In this document: positions 8,522 through 16,483 of the stretch, one piece after another
Layout of the letters: every line of letters begins with the position of its first letter
How positions within the stretch are numbered: the stretch's first letter is position 1
DNA from: Streptomyces sp. ISL-66
GTDB lineage: Bacteria > Actinomycetota > Actinomycetes > Streptomycetales > Streptomycetaceae
Assembly (NCBI RefSeq): GCF_018614135.1
Contig: NZ_JAGGOW010000077.1
Coordinates: forward strand, 1-59,043
Length of the DNA: 59,043 nt
Direction of reading: 5' to 3'
Program-made: the position numbers and the translations under genes
The notes under the pieces: generated by a model
Told to the model about the DNA's origin: nothing
The model's database searches: none
The model's input: only the letters and a program-made list of their open reading frames with translations

Positions 8522-8737
8522 ATGAGCACCCCGCGCCGTCCTCTTGGCCACGGTCCCCGGCCGCAGCACGATCACGCGGCCCAGGCCCCCGAGGCCGCCG
8601 CGGCCCTCCGTGTCCGCGCGGCCGAGGCCGACGTCGCCGCCCACCCCTTGCACCGGCCTGGAAGCATGGACGACCTGGAGCGGCTCCGCGCGCGCGGAGT
8701 GCTGGGCAGCCCGCCCCGACCTGGGCAGGTTTCATAA
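8522..8737 (+). CDS. Small hypothetical protein
   Basis: 71 residues from ATG 8522. CACGAT (8510-8515) ends six bases before the ATG, as in other apparently leaderless genes here, and no ribosome site is present. The protein is basic and Pro-rich at first, then helical (SMDDLERLRARGVLG). It converges with the minus gene ending at 8765. Confidence 0.5.
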   Translation: MSTPRRPLGHGPRPQHDHAAQAPEAAAALRVRAAEADVAAHPLHRPGSMDDLERLRARGVLGSPPRPGQVS

Positions 8738-8764
8738 ACGGGCCCCCGCGTGAGGCCCCCGGAG

Positions 8765-9040
8765 TCAGCGACGCCGGGAGCGCAGCGCGCGGCCGGCGGG
8801 AAGCGCCGCACGCTGCGCGGGCCCGCCGTCGGCCCGCTCGACGGTGACCTCGAAGGAGTCGTCCACCCCGATGGCGAGCACCTCGACGTAGATGCGGCAC
8901 CCCGTACCGCGCCGGTTGGGCACCGGGTCGGAGACATCCCCGACCGTCACCTCCGGCCAGGCCCGAAGCGCCCGCACCACGGCCGCGGCAGTCTTCTCGA
9001 CCTGGGCGGAGTCGGATCCCATGAGCCGAATCTGCGGCAT
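8765..9040 (-). CDS. Small hypothetical protein coupled to the exonuclease gene
   Basis: 91 residues from ATG 9040, overlapping the upstream gene's stop (ATGA). It appears to be a compact alpha/beta protein (MPQIRLMGSDSAQVEKTAAAVVRAL...) with a basic C-terminus. No family is named with confidence. The coupling suggests it acts with the DnaQ-like protein. Confidence 0.65.
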   Translation of the reverse strand: MPQIRLMGSDSAQVEKTAAAVVRALRAWPEVTVGDVSDPVPNRRGTGCRIYVEVLAIGVDDSFEVTVERADGGPAQRAALPAGRALRSRRR

Positions 9041-10428
9041 CAGCCCGCCTGCCCCTCGCCCCAGCCCGCCCCGACGAGCGCCACGTCGGACGCGTCCGCC
9101 TCGCCGCCGGCGGGCCGCCCCATCGCGGCCAGGCAGTCCAGAACAGCCCTGCAGTCCCCCGCCGCCCGGTGGCCTCCGCCGAGGGGTTGCCACCGGTAGC
9201 CGCCGTGATAGTCCGACCAATCGCCGTACCACTGGCTGTACGGGATCATCACGTCCTCGAACCGCATGCCGTCGAGCCAGGCGGCCGCCTGCTCCCGGGC
9301 TTTGCCCAGTTCCTGTTCCCGGGCGTAGTGCAGCGTGAGTTCGTGCCGGAGCCGTTCGACGTCGTACACGTCGTTGTAGATCAGCACCCGCTTGCCGATG
9401 AGCACGTCGGCGAGCCGGACCAGCACCTCCGAGAACGTCGGAGACCCGGCCACGTCCGCGTCCGTGATTCCGTGAATGTACGACGACTCACCGGGGATCG
9501 GCTCCCCCGGGTCCAGGAGGGTGTCGAGGAGGACGTCGCCGCCGGAGGACAGCACCGCAATCTCCACGATGCGCGCCTCGCCGTGCAGGCCGGTGGTCTC
9601 GGTATCGAGCACCACCACGGTCGGGTCGAGGAGAGCGGCAGCGGCCCAGTCCTTGCGTTCCTGCGCGGCCCGCCGCTCACCCTCCCGCCGTTCCCGATCT
9701 GCCAGCTCCCACTTCGCGCGTTGCTCCTCCTGGCGCTGCTCCTCAGCCGCCGTGCACGGAGCGCAGCGGCGAGGCCAGTGCGAGGCCCGGTGCCACCAGG
9801 AGCGGTCCGCCCCCTGCGACTTCTGGTAGGCGACCGCTTCCTTCTTCGTCACCAGCCTCACCGAGCAGTCCTCCCCGGCGCACACGGTGACCTCCGCGAC
9901 CCACGCCACCGCCTTCTCCCGCTGCGCGGCGAGCTGCGTCCGACGGCACCCCTGGCACCGGCCGTGCACCGGCAGCCGCCGAGCCGCCACCTCCCGGCAG
10001 TCCCGGCAGGTCCGCGCCGCCAGACGCCGCTGCTCCGCGTACGCCTTGCTCTCGCAGGCCGAGCACCGCTTCCCGCGCACGATGTGCTGGCGGACCTTGC
10101 CGCACTCCGGGCAGGTCCGCCGCTTCTCCATCCGGGCCTTGACCGCCGAGGCCAGCGGCGCCATCTTCTCCGCGCTGGCCGGGTCGTACAGCGGGACATC
10201 GCCGTGCTTCCGCAGCCGGAGGTACGCGAGCGGCAGCTGACCCTCCGCCACCTTGAGCCGCGCCTCACCGAGTTGGGTCTGCGTCCGAAGATGCCCCGGC
10301 GCCTTGCCCCACCCGTACACGGGGACGCCGTCGATGTGGTCCCGGGGCACTCCCCGGGCGACCCGGCCCGGATCCGTCTCCGTGCGGCTGGACGGGACCC
10401 GCTCCGTGACTGTCGTAGTGCTGCTCAC
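9040..10428 (-). CDS. Zinc-ribbon protein with DnaQ-like 3'-5' exonuclease domain
   Basis: 462 residues from GTG 10428 (GGGAGG at good spacing). The N-terminal half has a series of CxxC pairs (about 106/109, 122/125, 141/144, 158/161 and further Cys pairs), suggesting two or three zinc ribbons. After a charged helix, residues about 259-430 form a DEDDh exonuclease: Exo I LDTETTG (Asp265, Glu267), an Exo II-like YNDVYD near 341-346, and Exo III HRAAGD (His420, Asp425). Such domains remove nucleotides from 3' ends. Multiple metal fingers ahead of the nuclease suggest targeting to DNA or RNA. Role on the element is unknown. Confidence 0.8.
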   Translation of the reverse strand: MSSTTTVTERVPSSRTETDPGRVARGVPRDHIDGVPVYGWGKAPGHLRTQTQLGEARLKVAEGQLPLAYLRLRKHGDVPLYDPASAEKMAPLASAVKARMEKRRTCPECGKVRQHIVRGKRCSACESKAYAEQRRLAARTCRDCREVAARRLPVHGRCQGCRRTQLAAQREKAVAWVAEVTVCAGEDCSVRLVTKKEAVAYQKSQGADRSWWHRASHWPRRCAPCTAAEEQRQEEQRAKWELADRERREGERRAAQERKDWAAAALLDPTVVVLDTETTGLHGEARIVEIAVLSSGGDVLLDTLLDPGEPIPGESSYIHGITDADVAGSPTFSEVLVRLADVLIGKRVLIYNDVYDVERLRHELTLHYAREQELGKAREQAAAWLDGMRFEDVMIPYSQWYGDWSDYHGGYRWQPLGGGHRAAGDCRAVLDCLAAMGRPAGGEADASDVALVGAGWGEGQAG

Positions 10429-10572
10429 TCCTACCTCCCGGAAGGTGTCGAGGGAATGGAAACCGTAGCAGCAATAAACCCCTTTCCGCGCCAATTCAAA
10501 CATTCCCGCCTAATGAATGGCGAGATGCAATAGGCGCCGAATATGGACGCGCGCGCGTTCCGCTTTTCTGTA

Positions 10573-10584
10573 AACGACGTCGTT
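10573..10584. promoter_or_regulatory. Palindromic operator AACGACGTCGTT (copy 1)
   Basis: A perfect 12-bp palindrome in the AT-richer gap between the end of the gene at 10602 and the start of the exonuclease gene at 10428. An identical core is at 11242-11253, so the two copies bracket one gene. Probably an operator upstream of the exonuclease operon. Confidence 0.6.
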
Positions 10585-10601
10585 ATAAATCCTGCGGGCC
10601 C

Positions 10602-11231
10602 TCAGGCCGCAGGGATCGCTTGCAGGGGAGTCGGCCAGTGATCCTCGACCGCTTCCCGGGCGATCCTGCTGGACGGGTACAGCTGCGCCGCGAGCCGCTC
10701 ACGCTCCGCGCGGGCTTCCTCGCTCATGTCCCGCTGCAGCCCGATGAGGTTCTTCTCCTCCAGCTCCCTGAGGATGGGTTCGGAGATGCGCCAGGCCGCC
10801 GTGCGCAGCCAGAGCACCAAGTCCTCATCCAGCGTGAATGCCCGCTCCGCCGTGCCGTGTTCGCACCCGGAGAGGCAGGCCGGCCACCGGCCCGACAGCG
10901 ACAGCCGGGTCAGCTCAGCAGGGGTGAGCGGCAGCCACGGCCCCGCCGTGTCCGGCAGCTGCAGGCGGGCCCGCAGGGCCCGGCCCATGAGCACGTCGAG
11001 CGCAGGCCACAGGTCAGGCCGCACCTCCGCGGCTTCCATCCGGGCCTGTCGGCGGAGGCGTGCGACCTCCCGTTCCCGAGCGGGTGAGCCCGGCGCGGAC
11101 AGGTTCACCGCCCGCTCTTCCACCAGCTCATTGACGAACTGGGTTTCGGCTTCCCGGTGCTTCTTTATCAGCAGCCTCAGACGGCCCGCCTGTTGCACCG
11201 AGAGCTGCAATGTGATGCGCTGCTTCGCCAT
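10602..11231 (-). CDS. Putative RHH-type DNA-binding regulator
   Basis: 209 residues from ATG 11231. The first 45 residues (AKQRITLQLSVQQAGRL...) have the strand-helix-helix look of a ribbon-helix-helix domain, followed by a mostly helical domain with an SGCEHG motif. Its promoter region carries the palindrome AAACGACGTCGTTT, ten bases before the ATG, and the same core recurs behind the gene, which fits autoregulation plus control of the next operon. A hairpin (10591-10613) overlaps its stop codon. Confidence 0.65.
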   Translation of the reverse strand: MAKQRITLQLSVQQAGRLRLLIKKHREAETQFVNELVEERAVNLSAPGSPAREREVARLRRQARMEAAEVRPDLWPALDVLMGRALRARLQLPDTAGPWLPLTPAELTRLSLSGRWPACLSGCEHGTAERAFTLDEDLVLWLRTAAWRISEPILRELEEKNLIGLQRDMSEEARAERERLAAQLYPSSRIAREAVEDHWPTPLQAIPAA

Positions 11232-11240
11232 GTCCTCAGT

Positions 11241-11254
11241 AAACGACGTCGTTT
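11241..11254. promoter_or_regulatory. Palindromic operator AAACGACGTCGTTT (copy 2)
   Basis: A perfect 14-bp palindrome ten bases upstream of the ATG at 11231, over the expected promoter. It shares the 12-bp core with 10573-10584. Confidence 0.65.
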
Positions 11255-11281
11255 AAAGAAGCTCAAGACGCCCCGCTCTCT

Positions 11282-11302
11282 CTGATAACAAGCCCTTCGG
11301 CG
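11282..11302. repeat. 21-bp repeat, copy A
   Basis: CTGATAACAAGCCCTTCGGC plus a G, identical at 42741-42761; twelve bases (ATAACAAGCCCT) recur inverted at 35644-35655. In each case it lies 50-125 bp upstream of a start codon reading the GGGCTTGTTAT orientation (genes starting at 11231, 42633 and 35758). Confidence 0.6.
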
Positions 11303-11356
11303 GCGCGGCTCCCGTTCGGGAGAAAAGACCAGGTCAGGCAGCAACAGCGACAGGAA

Positions 11357-12253
11357 CTAGGCCCCGGTGCGCTGGCGTTCGGCGTCAACCGCGCGCCGCA
11401 GCCGCTCCAACTTGAGGGGGAGCAGCGGGCGCAGCCCCTCGTACCGCAGCCGGCCGACCCTGTAGCTGGTGATCAGCCCGTTCTCCTCCAGCGGCATCCC
11501 GGCGGGCCGGATCACCGTGGCCCCGTCCGCGTCGAGGATCCCGTCGTGGTTCACCCAGAGCGACACCCACAACTTCGTCGTGCCGTGGGCGCGCTGGACC
11601 AGTTCCGCCCGGATCGGGAGCCACCGATCGAGCGCGGCCCGGGTCAGCGGCGAGGTCTCCATCCACTCTCCCTCGCCGTCGACCGGGCCGCCCTGCGGGC
11701 GCCGCTCGACGTACACCGCGGTGTTGCCCTCCGCCAGGTGTCCGAGGCGCTGCGCGACCAGCTCCCCGCTGCGCGCCCCGGTGTCCAGCTCGATGGCGAG
11801 CACGGCGGTCAGCCGGGTCTGCGCCGGGGACATCGGCCCGCCCAGGTACTGGTCGAGCTGGCGGTACAGCGCTGCCAGGGTGGCCGCCTCCGGTGCGGGC
11901 TGCAGCGCGACCTCGCCGCCGCCCAGGTGCAGCGCGGGCAGGCCGAGCGCCTCGCGCAGCAGGTCGAGGCAGGTCCGGCGGATCGCGTTGGTCGGCTCCG
12001 ACGTGGGCGGGAAGCCGCCGCCGAGGCGCCGGTGCCGCAGCGCGCCGGATTCGGCGAGCCGTACGTACGGGACGAGCGCCGACTCCTCCAGGAGCCGCTG
12101 CAGACTGCGCCGGGCGCCGACGGGCAGCGCGTCGCGGGCCAGCGCCCGTTCCAGCTCCCCGCGGACCATGGAGAGCTGACGCCGGCGGGCCTCGCCGACG
12201 CCCAGGTCGTCGAGGAGCCCGTCGAGCGCGACGAGGGAAGGGAAGGGCGGCAC
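11357..12253 (-). CDS. Degenerate tyrosine recombinase-like protein
   Basis: 298 residues from GTG 12253. GACAAT ends six bases before the start, so the message is probably leaderless. The middle part, LTAVLAIELDTGARSGELVAQ, matches the helix around catalytic Arg I of phage-type integrases, and VYVERRPQGG...W looks like the following beta region. No HxxR box and no convincing C-terminal Tyr are present, so recombinase activity is doubtful; it may bind DNA or be a decayed relative of the integrase at 14433. Confidence 0.6.
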   Translation of the reverse strand: MPPFPSLVALDGLLDDLGVGEARRRQLSMVRGELERALARDALPVGARRSLQRLLEESALVPYVRLAESGALRHRRLGGGFPPTSEPTNAIRRTCLDLLREALGLPALHLGGGEVALQPAPEAATLAALYRQLDQYLGGPMSPAQTRLTAVLAIELDTGARSGELVAQRLGHLAEGNTAVYVERRPQGGPVDGEGEWMETSPLTRAALDRWLPIRAELVQRAHGTTKLWVSLWVNHDGILDADGATVIRPAGMPLEENGLITSYRVGRLRYEGLRPLLPLKLERLRRAVDAERQRTGA

Positions 12254-12313
12254 GCGCCGATTGTCGCGTACCGCCCTGTGGTGTGCTGGACAACGAAGGT
12301 TCCCGGGACCGGG

Positions 12314-12556
12314 CTACCGCTGGTCGGGCCGCCCGTCCGGGTGCCGGTGCACCCAGGACCGCAGCAGCACGTTCACGGTCACGTGCCACACCAGCATGAA
12401 CACCACGGTGCCCGCGGCCATGTGCGTCCAGTCGCCGGGGTCGAGGCCGTCCCCGGCGGCCCAGCAGACGACGGCCCCCGCGAGGACCGCCCCCACCAGC
12501 GAGGCAGCGGTCTGCCGCAGGTACCAACGAATCTTGTAGAGCAGGTTCTTGTCCAT
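12314..12556 (-). CDS. Small membrane protein, paralogue of the gene at 13161
   Basis: 80 residues from ATG 12556, with GAGG about nine bases upstream. Two hydrophobic helices (about residues 17-32 and 44-64) flank a GDGLDPGDW loop. The gene at 13161-13400 has the same length, layout and a GNGFDPGSVW loop, so the two are probable paralogues. Function unknown. Confidence 0.6.
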   Translation of the reverse strand: MDKNLLYKIRWYLRQTAASLVGAVLAGAVVCWAAGDGLDPGDWTHMAAGTVVFMLVWHVTVNVLLRSWVHRHPDGRPDQR

Positions 12557-12641
12557 GCGGGCCAGCCTCGACGCCGGGCCCTGTGGATAGTTTCTGCACT
12601 TTCTGCACCGCTCCACGCGCGCCGCGCGAAGCGCAGCGCTG

Positions 12642-12781
12642 GGCATAGCCGGAGGGAGCGCCAGCGGCCGACGGATCGGCGAGCGTAGCGAACGGTGGAA
12701 CCCGTCGGCTATGCCGACTAACACGTCCTCGGAGCCCAGCGGAGAGGCCGAGCGGAGCGAGGATCCGGGGGACACGTGTTA
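12642..12781. other. Nested inverted repeats in a gene-free stretch
   Basis: Within the 600-bp gap 12557-13160: GGCATAGCCG (12642-12651) is inverted at 12706-12715; TAACACGT (12719-12726) is inverted at 12774-12781; and CCTCG (12727) pairs with CGAGG (12758) around purine-rich AGCGGAG units. The AGCG-type motif recurs several times. No convincing reading frame is present. Could be a structured RNA, a single-strand origin or a remnant of recombination. Confidence 0.5.
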
Positions 12782-12875
12782 TCAGGTTCCCTTATGCCCT
12801 TCGCTTCCTTGTCGTCGCCATCGCTGTTCCACGGCTGGAGCGTTAGCGGAAGCCTGGAACATCAGGGGAAACAGT

Positions 12876-13049
12876 CCGTACCCTCTTGACCCGTACCCCT
12901 CCCCCTTTTCCGCGCAGCGGGGGTACGGGTCTGGCTGTTTCGCCTGGTCATCGCACCTTTTGGGTGTACTGCTGTTTCGACGTCCGTGATACGGCCGTAC
13001 CCCCATGCTGATCCGTCCTCGTGAGGCACGAGCGAGGCGGGGGTACGGG
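12876..13049. repeat. Five copies of CCGTACCC in both orientations
   Basis: Forward copies at 12876, 12891 and 12995; inverted copies GGGGTACGG at 12920-12928 and 13040-13048. They form two potential hairpins (12890-12929 and 12995-13049). The stretch is gene-free and follows the nested inverted repeats. Resembles an iteron or protein-binding array. Confidence 0.55.
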
Positions 13050-13107
13050 CCTGCTCCTGACGGGGCGCTGCCCCGGTTCATCAGCGCGAGGGGTTTCTGG
13101 ACTTACT

Positions 13108-13147
13108 GGACCCCCCTTACGCGCGCGCACGCGTAAGAAAGGGGTCC
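13108..13147 (-). terminator. Two-tier hairpin terminator
   Basis: GGACCCC (13108-13114) pairs with GGGGTCC (13141-13147), enclosing CTTACGCG (13116-13123) paired with CGCGTAAG (13130-13137). It sits 14 bases beyond the stop of the minus gene at 13161. Confidence 0.7.
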
Positions 13148-13160
13148 GCGACCCGGGGCG

Positions 13161-13400
13161 TCAGTCCTCCCGGGCTACGACGGCGAACCCCCGCAGCAGC
13201 CCGGTCCGTATCGCCCCGAGCGCCGCGCACCCGAGGGCCATGTCCCAGACCGACCCGGGGTCGAAGCCGTTGCCGCCGCAGCGGGCGACCGCGTCGACCA
13301 GCAGGCCGGCCAGCACCCAGGCGTACAGCTCCCTCCAGGGCCGGGCCGTCAGGACCGAGAGGATCGAGCGACGGGGCAGGAGGTTCTTCGTCCAGTTCAT
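13161..13400 (-). CDS. Small membrane protein, paralogue of the gene at 12314
   Basis: 79 residues from ATG 13400; a GTG at 13430 would add ten, but the ATG gives the same length and layout as the paralogue at 12314. It shares the pattern: N-terminal KNLL, helix, CGGNGFDPGSVWDMA loop, second helix and a basic end. Function unknown. Confidence 0.6.
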   Translation of the reverse strand: MNWTKNLLPRRSILSVLTARPWRELYAWVLAGLLVDAVARCGGNGFDPGSVWDMALGCAALGAIRTGLLRGFAVVARED

Positions 13401-13521
13401 GGGCCGCACCGTCACACCCGAACCGGACACCCCCGCCGAACCGGTCGCCGGGGGTGCGCGAGACTGGAGCGGCCCGGCGGTGCGCCCTGTGTCCGGCCGA
13501 TGCTGCCGCCGCCGGGCACCG

Positions 13522-13704
13522 TCAGCGGCCGGTCTGCACCCGCGGCTGCGCCAGCACCTCGCGGCCCGCGCGGTACGCCGGGACGTACAGCGTCCACCGG
13601 TCGCCCGCCTCGAAGCGGTACCAGCCGCCCTTCCACGGGGCCGGGACGGACGAGGGCAGGGTGAGGCCGGCGAGCGGGCCGCCGACGAAGTGGATCGTCT
13701 CCAC
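13522..13704 (-). CDS. Small beta-rich hypothetical protein
   Basis: 60 residues from GTG 13704, chosen because AAGGAAGG lies at good spacing; a GTG at 13749 is possible. It begins METIHFVGGPLAGLTL and has several aromatic strands (WYRFEAGDRWTLYVP). The FVGGPLAG start resembles the FLGGPYGG stretch in the protein at 15515, so both may belong to the same small family. Confidence 0.6.
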   Translation of the reverse strand: METIHFVGGPLAGLTLPSSVPAPWKGGWYRFEAGDRWTLYVPAYRAGREVLAQPRVQTGR

Positions 13705-13844
13705 GAGATGGCCTTCCTTCAGGGAGGTGACGGGGGTCCCCGCCTCCACCCCTTAGCCAGGTCCCGCACCGTGTGCGACAGCATCCCGCCGCGAAGAACT
13801 TCCGCGAGCCCGGCCCGGGGCCCGCGTCCCGGGCGAAGCCGGGG

Positions 13845-14324
13845 TCACCGCGGCGGCAGCCCGCACGGCCCGACGTGAGCGGCGAACTGCGGGCAAGGCC
13901 GGGCGACCCGGTGGATCCACCGCGAACAGCGGCTCCCGAGGAAGTCCCCTTCCGGGATGTGCCAAAGCGTCTCGTCCTGCTCGCGCTCCCACTCGGAGGG
14001 CTGCTCACCGGTGCGGACGACGTCGCCCGCGGCCAGGCTCAGCTCGATGCCGGTGTCGAAGGCCACGCGGTACGGGAACGGGGTGACGTAGTGCCGGACC
14101 CGGAGCACCCGGCCGAGCGTGCCGGCGGGCACGTCGTACGGCTCCCAGCAGTCCTCGCCCTCCGCCTCCAGGTGCTCGTCGAGGTGCGTCCCGCGCAGCC
14201 GGTGGGTGGCCCTCACGCGGTCGCCGTCCTGCAGGGTCAGCGCGCCGACCCGGACCCGCCGGACGATCTCCAGCCGGTCCTCCAGCGAGAGCGCGCCGAG
14301 GACGTCGTCGAGCCGTGAGGTCAT
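13845..14324 (-). CDS. Hypothetical protein, 159 residues
   Basis: ATG 14324; TATCGT ends seven bases before the start, again a leaderless layout. A short helical N-terminus (LDDVLGALSLEDRLEIVRRV) is followed by a strand-rich domain (VGALTLQDGDRVRATHRLRGTH...VPAGTLGRVLRV) that resembles a small beta-barrel. Divergent from the integrase gene. No family recognised. Confidence 0.65.
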   Translation of the reverse strand: MTSRLDDVLGALSLEDRLEIVRRVRVGALTLQDGDRVRATHRLRGTHLDEHLEAEGEDCWEPYDVPAGTLGRVLRVRHYVTPFPYRVAFDTGIELSLAAGDVVRTGEQPSEWEREQDETLWHIPEGDFLGSRCSRWIHRVARPCPQFAAHVGPCGLPPR

Positions 14325-14367
14325 GCCGCCCACGATAGTGGGACGCCGCTCCCCCTCCGGATCTTCA

Positions 14368-14398
14368 CCCGGGATAACCTCCCGATATCCGGGATTAA
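14368..14398. promoter_or_regulatory. Direct repeat in the divergent promoter region of the integrase
   Basis: CCGGGATAA (14369-14377) and CCGGGATTAA (14389-14398) lie in a low-GC stretch between divergent starts at 14324 (-) and 14433 (+), with CCCGATATCC between them. A plausible regulator site for the integrase gene. Confidence 0.35.
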
Positions 14399-14432
14399 GA
14401 ACCGGTGGCAAATCCGGCGAACGGGGCGGTCA

Positions 14433-15482
14433 GTGGCAGAGCATCAGACAGCGGTCGAACCGGTCGTCATCCCGGCGCCGCTGGTACGGCCGGAGGACTT
14501 CGACGCGGCCACCCGGATGGCGCTGGACCACATCGACGGCCAGGCCGTGCGCGTGGTCGCCGACGGACGACCGGAGAACACCCGCAAGGGCTACGCCCAG
14601 GACTGGGCGAGCTGGAGCAAGTTCTCCACCGACCACGACGTACCGCTGCTCGCCGTCACCCCCGGCACCCTGGTGATGTTCGTCGAGTGGCTGTGGACCC
14701 GGCCCGGCTCGAAGCCGGGCACCTGCATGGCGCCCTCGACCATCGGCCGCCGGGTCACCGGCACCGTGGTGTCCGCCCGCACCGAGCACGGCGTGAAGCT
14801 GGAGGAGGGAGTGGCCCGCCTCGCCCGCAACCGGCTCAAGCAGCTGGTGAGGGAGATGGAGGAGAAGGGCGAGCAGCGCGGGCGCGGGCAGGCCCCGCCC
14901 CTGCTGGTCGACCACCTCACCGCGATCAGCGCCGCCTGCCCCGACAACCTCATGGGCATCCGCGACCGGGCCATGGTCCTCATGCACTTCGCCGTCGCCG
15001 GGCGCGAGCACGAGATCGCCGCCAACCGGATGCGCGACTACGCCGACGACGCCGGCGGACTCATCGCCGACATGCGGGTCTCCAAGGTCCGCCCGCGCAT
15101 CGTTCCCGTGCCGTACGGCTCCCGCCCCGCGATCTGCCCGGTCCGCGCGTGGACCGCCTGGAAAGACGCCGCCCAGCTCGACGACCCGGACGGGCCCGCC
15201 TTCCGGCGCCTGCACCCGCGCTGGCACACCGTCATGAAGAGCGGACTGCAGCCCGAGTCCGTCGGCGACGTCGTCACCCGCGCCGGCCAGCGCGCCGGGA
15301 TCGAGATCCGCTTCACCGGCCACAGCCCCCGCCGCGGCCTCGCGACCTCCGCCCGGCTCAAGGGCCACGACCAGATCGTCATCGCCAAACAGGGCGGCTG
15401 GGCCCCCCACTCCAAGGTCCTCGCCGGATACCTGGAGATCGTCGACCAGTGGGAGGACAACGCCCTGATCGGCGTGCTGTAG
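14433..15482 (+). CDS. Tyrosine recombinase (integrase)
   Basis: 349 residues from GTG 14433 with GGGGCGG upstream. An N-terminal SAM-like core-binding domain (about 45-140, NTRKGYAQDWASWSKFSTDH) is followed by the catalytic domain: Arg191 in AGREHE, His297-x-x-Arg300 in FTGHSPRR, His326 in GGWAPHS and Tyr333 in LAGYLE. All key residues are present, so it should cut and rejoin DNA. It could integrate the element, resolve multimers or move a cassette. I found no obvious att core or tRNA gene nearby. Confidence 0.85.
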   Translation: MAEHQTAVEPVVIPAPLVRPEDFDAATRMALDHIDGQAVRVVADGRPENTRKGYAQDWASWSKFSTDHDVPLLAVTPGTLVMFVEWLWTRPGSKPGTCMAPSTIGRRVTGTVVSARTEHGVKLEEGVARLARNRLKQLVREMEEKGEQRGRGQAPPLLVDHLTAISAACPDNLMGIRDRAMVLMHFAVAGREHEIAANRMRDYADDAGGLIADMRVSKVRPRIVPVPYGSRPAICPVRAWTAWKDAAQLDDPDGPAFRRLHPRWHTVMKSGLQPESVGDVVTRAGQRAGIEIRFTGHSPRRGLATSARLKGHDQIVIAKQGGWAPHSKVLAGYLEIVDQWEDNALIGVL

Positions 15483-15514
15483 AGCGAGCCCGCGAGAGGG
15501 CCCGGGGTGCGTGG

Positions 15515-15805
15515 TCAGTCGCGGGAGGCCGGGGTGAGCGGCGCGCACCACACGTACTGAGGGCGCCCCGTCTCGCCACTGGTGCCAGAGAGCTGGTAGT
15601 GCGGGCGGGTCTCCGCGACCTGTTCCGCCGTACGTCCGGCGGCCTCCTGCTCGGGGTTCTCGATAGGGCCCCACCAGAACAGGAAGGCGGGCAGTTCGTC
15701 CGGCGCCCCGGGGCGCGCGGCGAGGGTCTGGGTCGATCCACCGTAGGGGCCGCCGAGAAAGTCGACGTCGTCGGAGACGGTGGGGCAGGTAGCACGGTCA
15801 TCCAT
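15515..15805 (-). CDS. Small hypothetical protein with FLGGPYGG motif
   Basis: 96 residues from ATG 15805, AGGGTGA upstream. VDFLGGPYGGSTQTL near residue 14 resembles the start of the protein at 13522; the rest is aromatic and strand-rich (ELPAFLFWWGP, RPHYQLSGTS). Convergent with the integrase. Function unknown. Confidence 0.6.
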   Translation of the reverse strand: MDDRATCPTVSDDVDFLGGPYGGSTQTLAARPGAPDELPAFLFWWGPIENPEQEAAGRTAEQVAETRPHYQLSGTSGETGRPQYVWCAPLTPASRD

Positions 15806-15849
15806 GGCGGTCACCCTATGGGCGTGCGGGGTTGGGTCGTGCGCCCTTC

Positions 15850-15879
15850 TCCAGGCCCCGGACGAAGCCGTCCGGGGCC
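15850..15879 (-). terminator. 12-bp hairpin
   Basis: CAGGCCCCGGAC (15850-15861), loop GAAGCC, exact complement at 15868-15879. Lies beyond the end of the minus gene at 15898; a 22-bp palindrome (15895-15916) also overlaps that gene's stop. Confidence 0.65.
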
Positions 15880-15897
15880 TGCTCTGTGCCGTGCCTA

Positions 15898-16230
15898 CTA
15901 CCGGGGCGCCCCGGTAGTGCTGGCAAGGGGAGAAGGAGAGGTCCCCGCTGGCGCTTCCCCACTGCCGCCGAAGAGCGCGAGCAGGACGACGATCAGGAGC
16001 AGCAGCCCGCCCCCGCCGGCCGCCACCACGACCGGACCGCTGATCCGGCGCGTGTGCGGTCGGACGTAGGAGCCGTTCCGGTAGTGGCCGCGGACGTTCG
16101 TGGTCGCGCCCGGAGCCGACCGTTGGCGGGGGATCGCTGGACGAGGGGAGGCGGAGCCGGGTCGATTCCTGCGCGTGTGCGGCCGGACGTAGCTGCCGTT
16201 CTTCCGGTAGTGGCCACGGACGTTTGCCAT
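15898..16230 (-). CDS. Small membrane protein with two VRGHYR-NGSYVRPHTRR repeats
   Basis: 110 residues from ATG 16230, with GAGGAA seven bases upstream. A 17-19-residue unit reading NVRGHYRKNGSYVRPHTRR occurs at about 3-21 and, one residue shorter, at 45-62. One strong hydrophobic helix (about 66-87) and a Ser/Thr/Pro tail follow. Tandem units of this kind occur in actinobacterial small proteins, but their role is not known to me. Confidence 0.65.
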   Translation of the reverse strand: MANVRGHYRKNGSYVRPHTRRNRPGSASPRPAIPRQRSAPGATTNVRGHYRNGSYVRPHTRRISGPVVVAAGGGGLLLLIVVLLALFGGSGEAPAGTSPSPLASTTGAPR

Positions 16231-16483
16231 CAGCGATTCCTCGGGGCAGTCGGGAGGAGCGAAGAGAGCTGGCCCGATCGGGCGCACTCACGACGGTAGC
16301 TCCAGCCACTGACACGCAACGGCCGTCCAACTCCTGTGCGAACAGGGCGCGTTGGGGCGCATGGAGTGAACCGGGGCGCATCGAGTCGGAGACCGGATGG
16401 GTTTCGGCCGACCGAGGCTTCGATCCAGCCGGATACTGTCAACTGACTTGCCATGTAAAACCATTTGACGCGATGGTGTTGGG

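Noticed and set aside
12600..13050. Linear-plasmid telomere
   Set aside because: Palindromes are present, but the region is internal, genes continue on both sides, and the packed hairpins of Streptomyces telomeres are not seen.
13753..13992. Minus-strand frame between the genes at 13522 and 13845
   Set aside because: Overlaps the better-supported gene at 13845 in another frame and has an Arg/Pro/Ala-only composition.
15482..15520. Attachment site next to the integrase
   Set aside because: No tRNA 3' end and no repeated core found near either end of the integrase gene.
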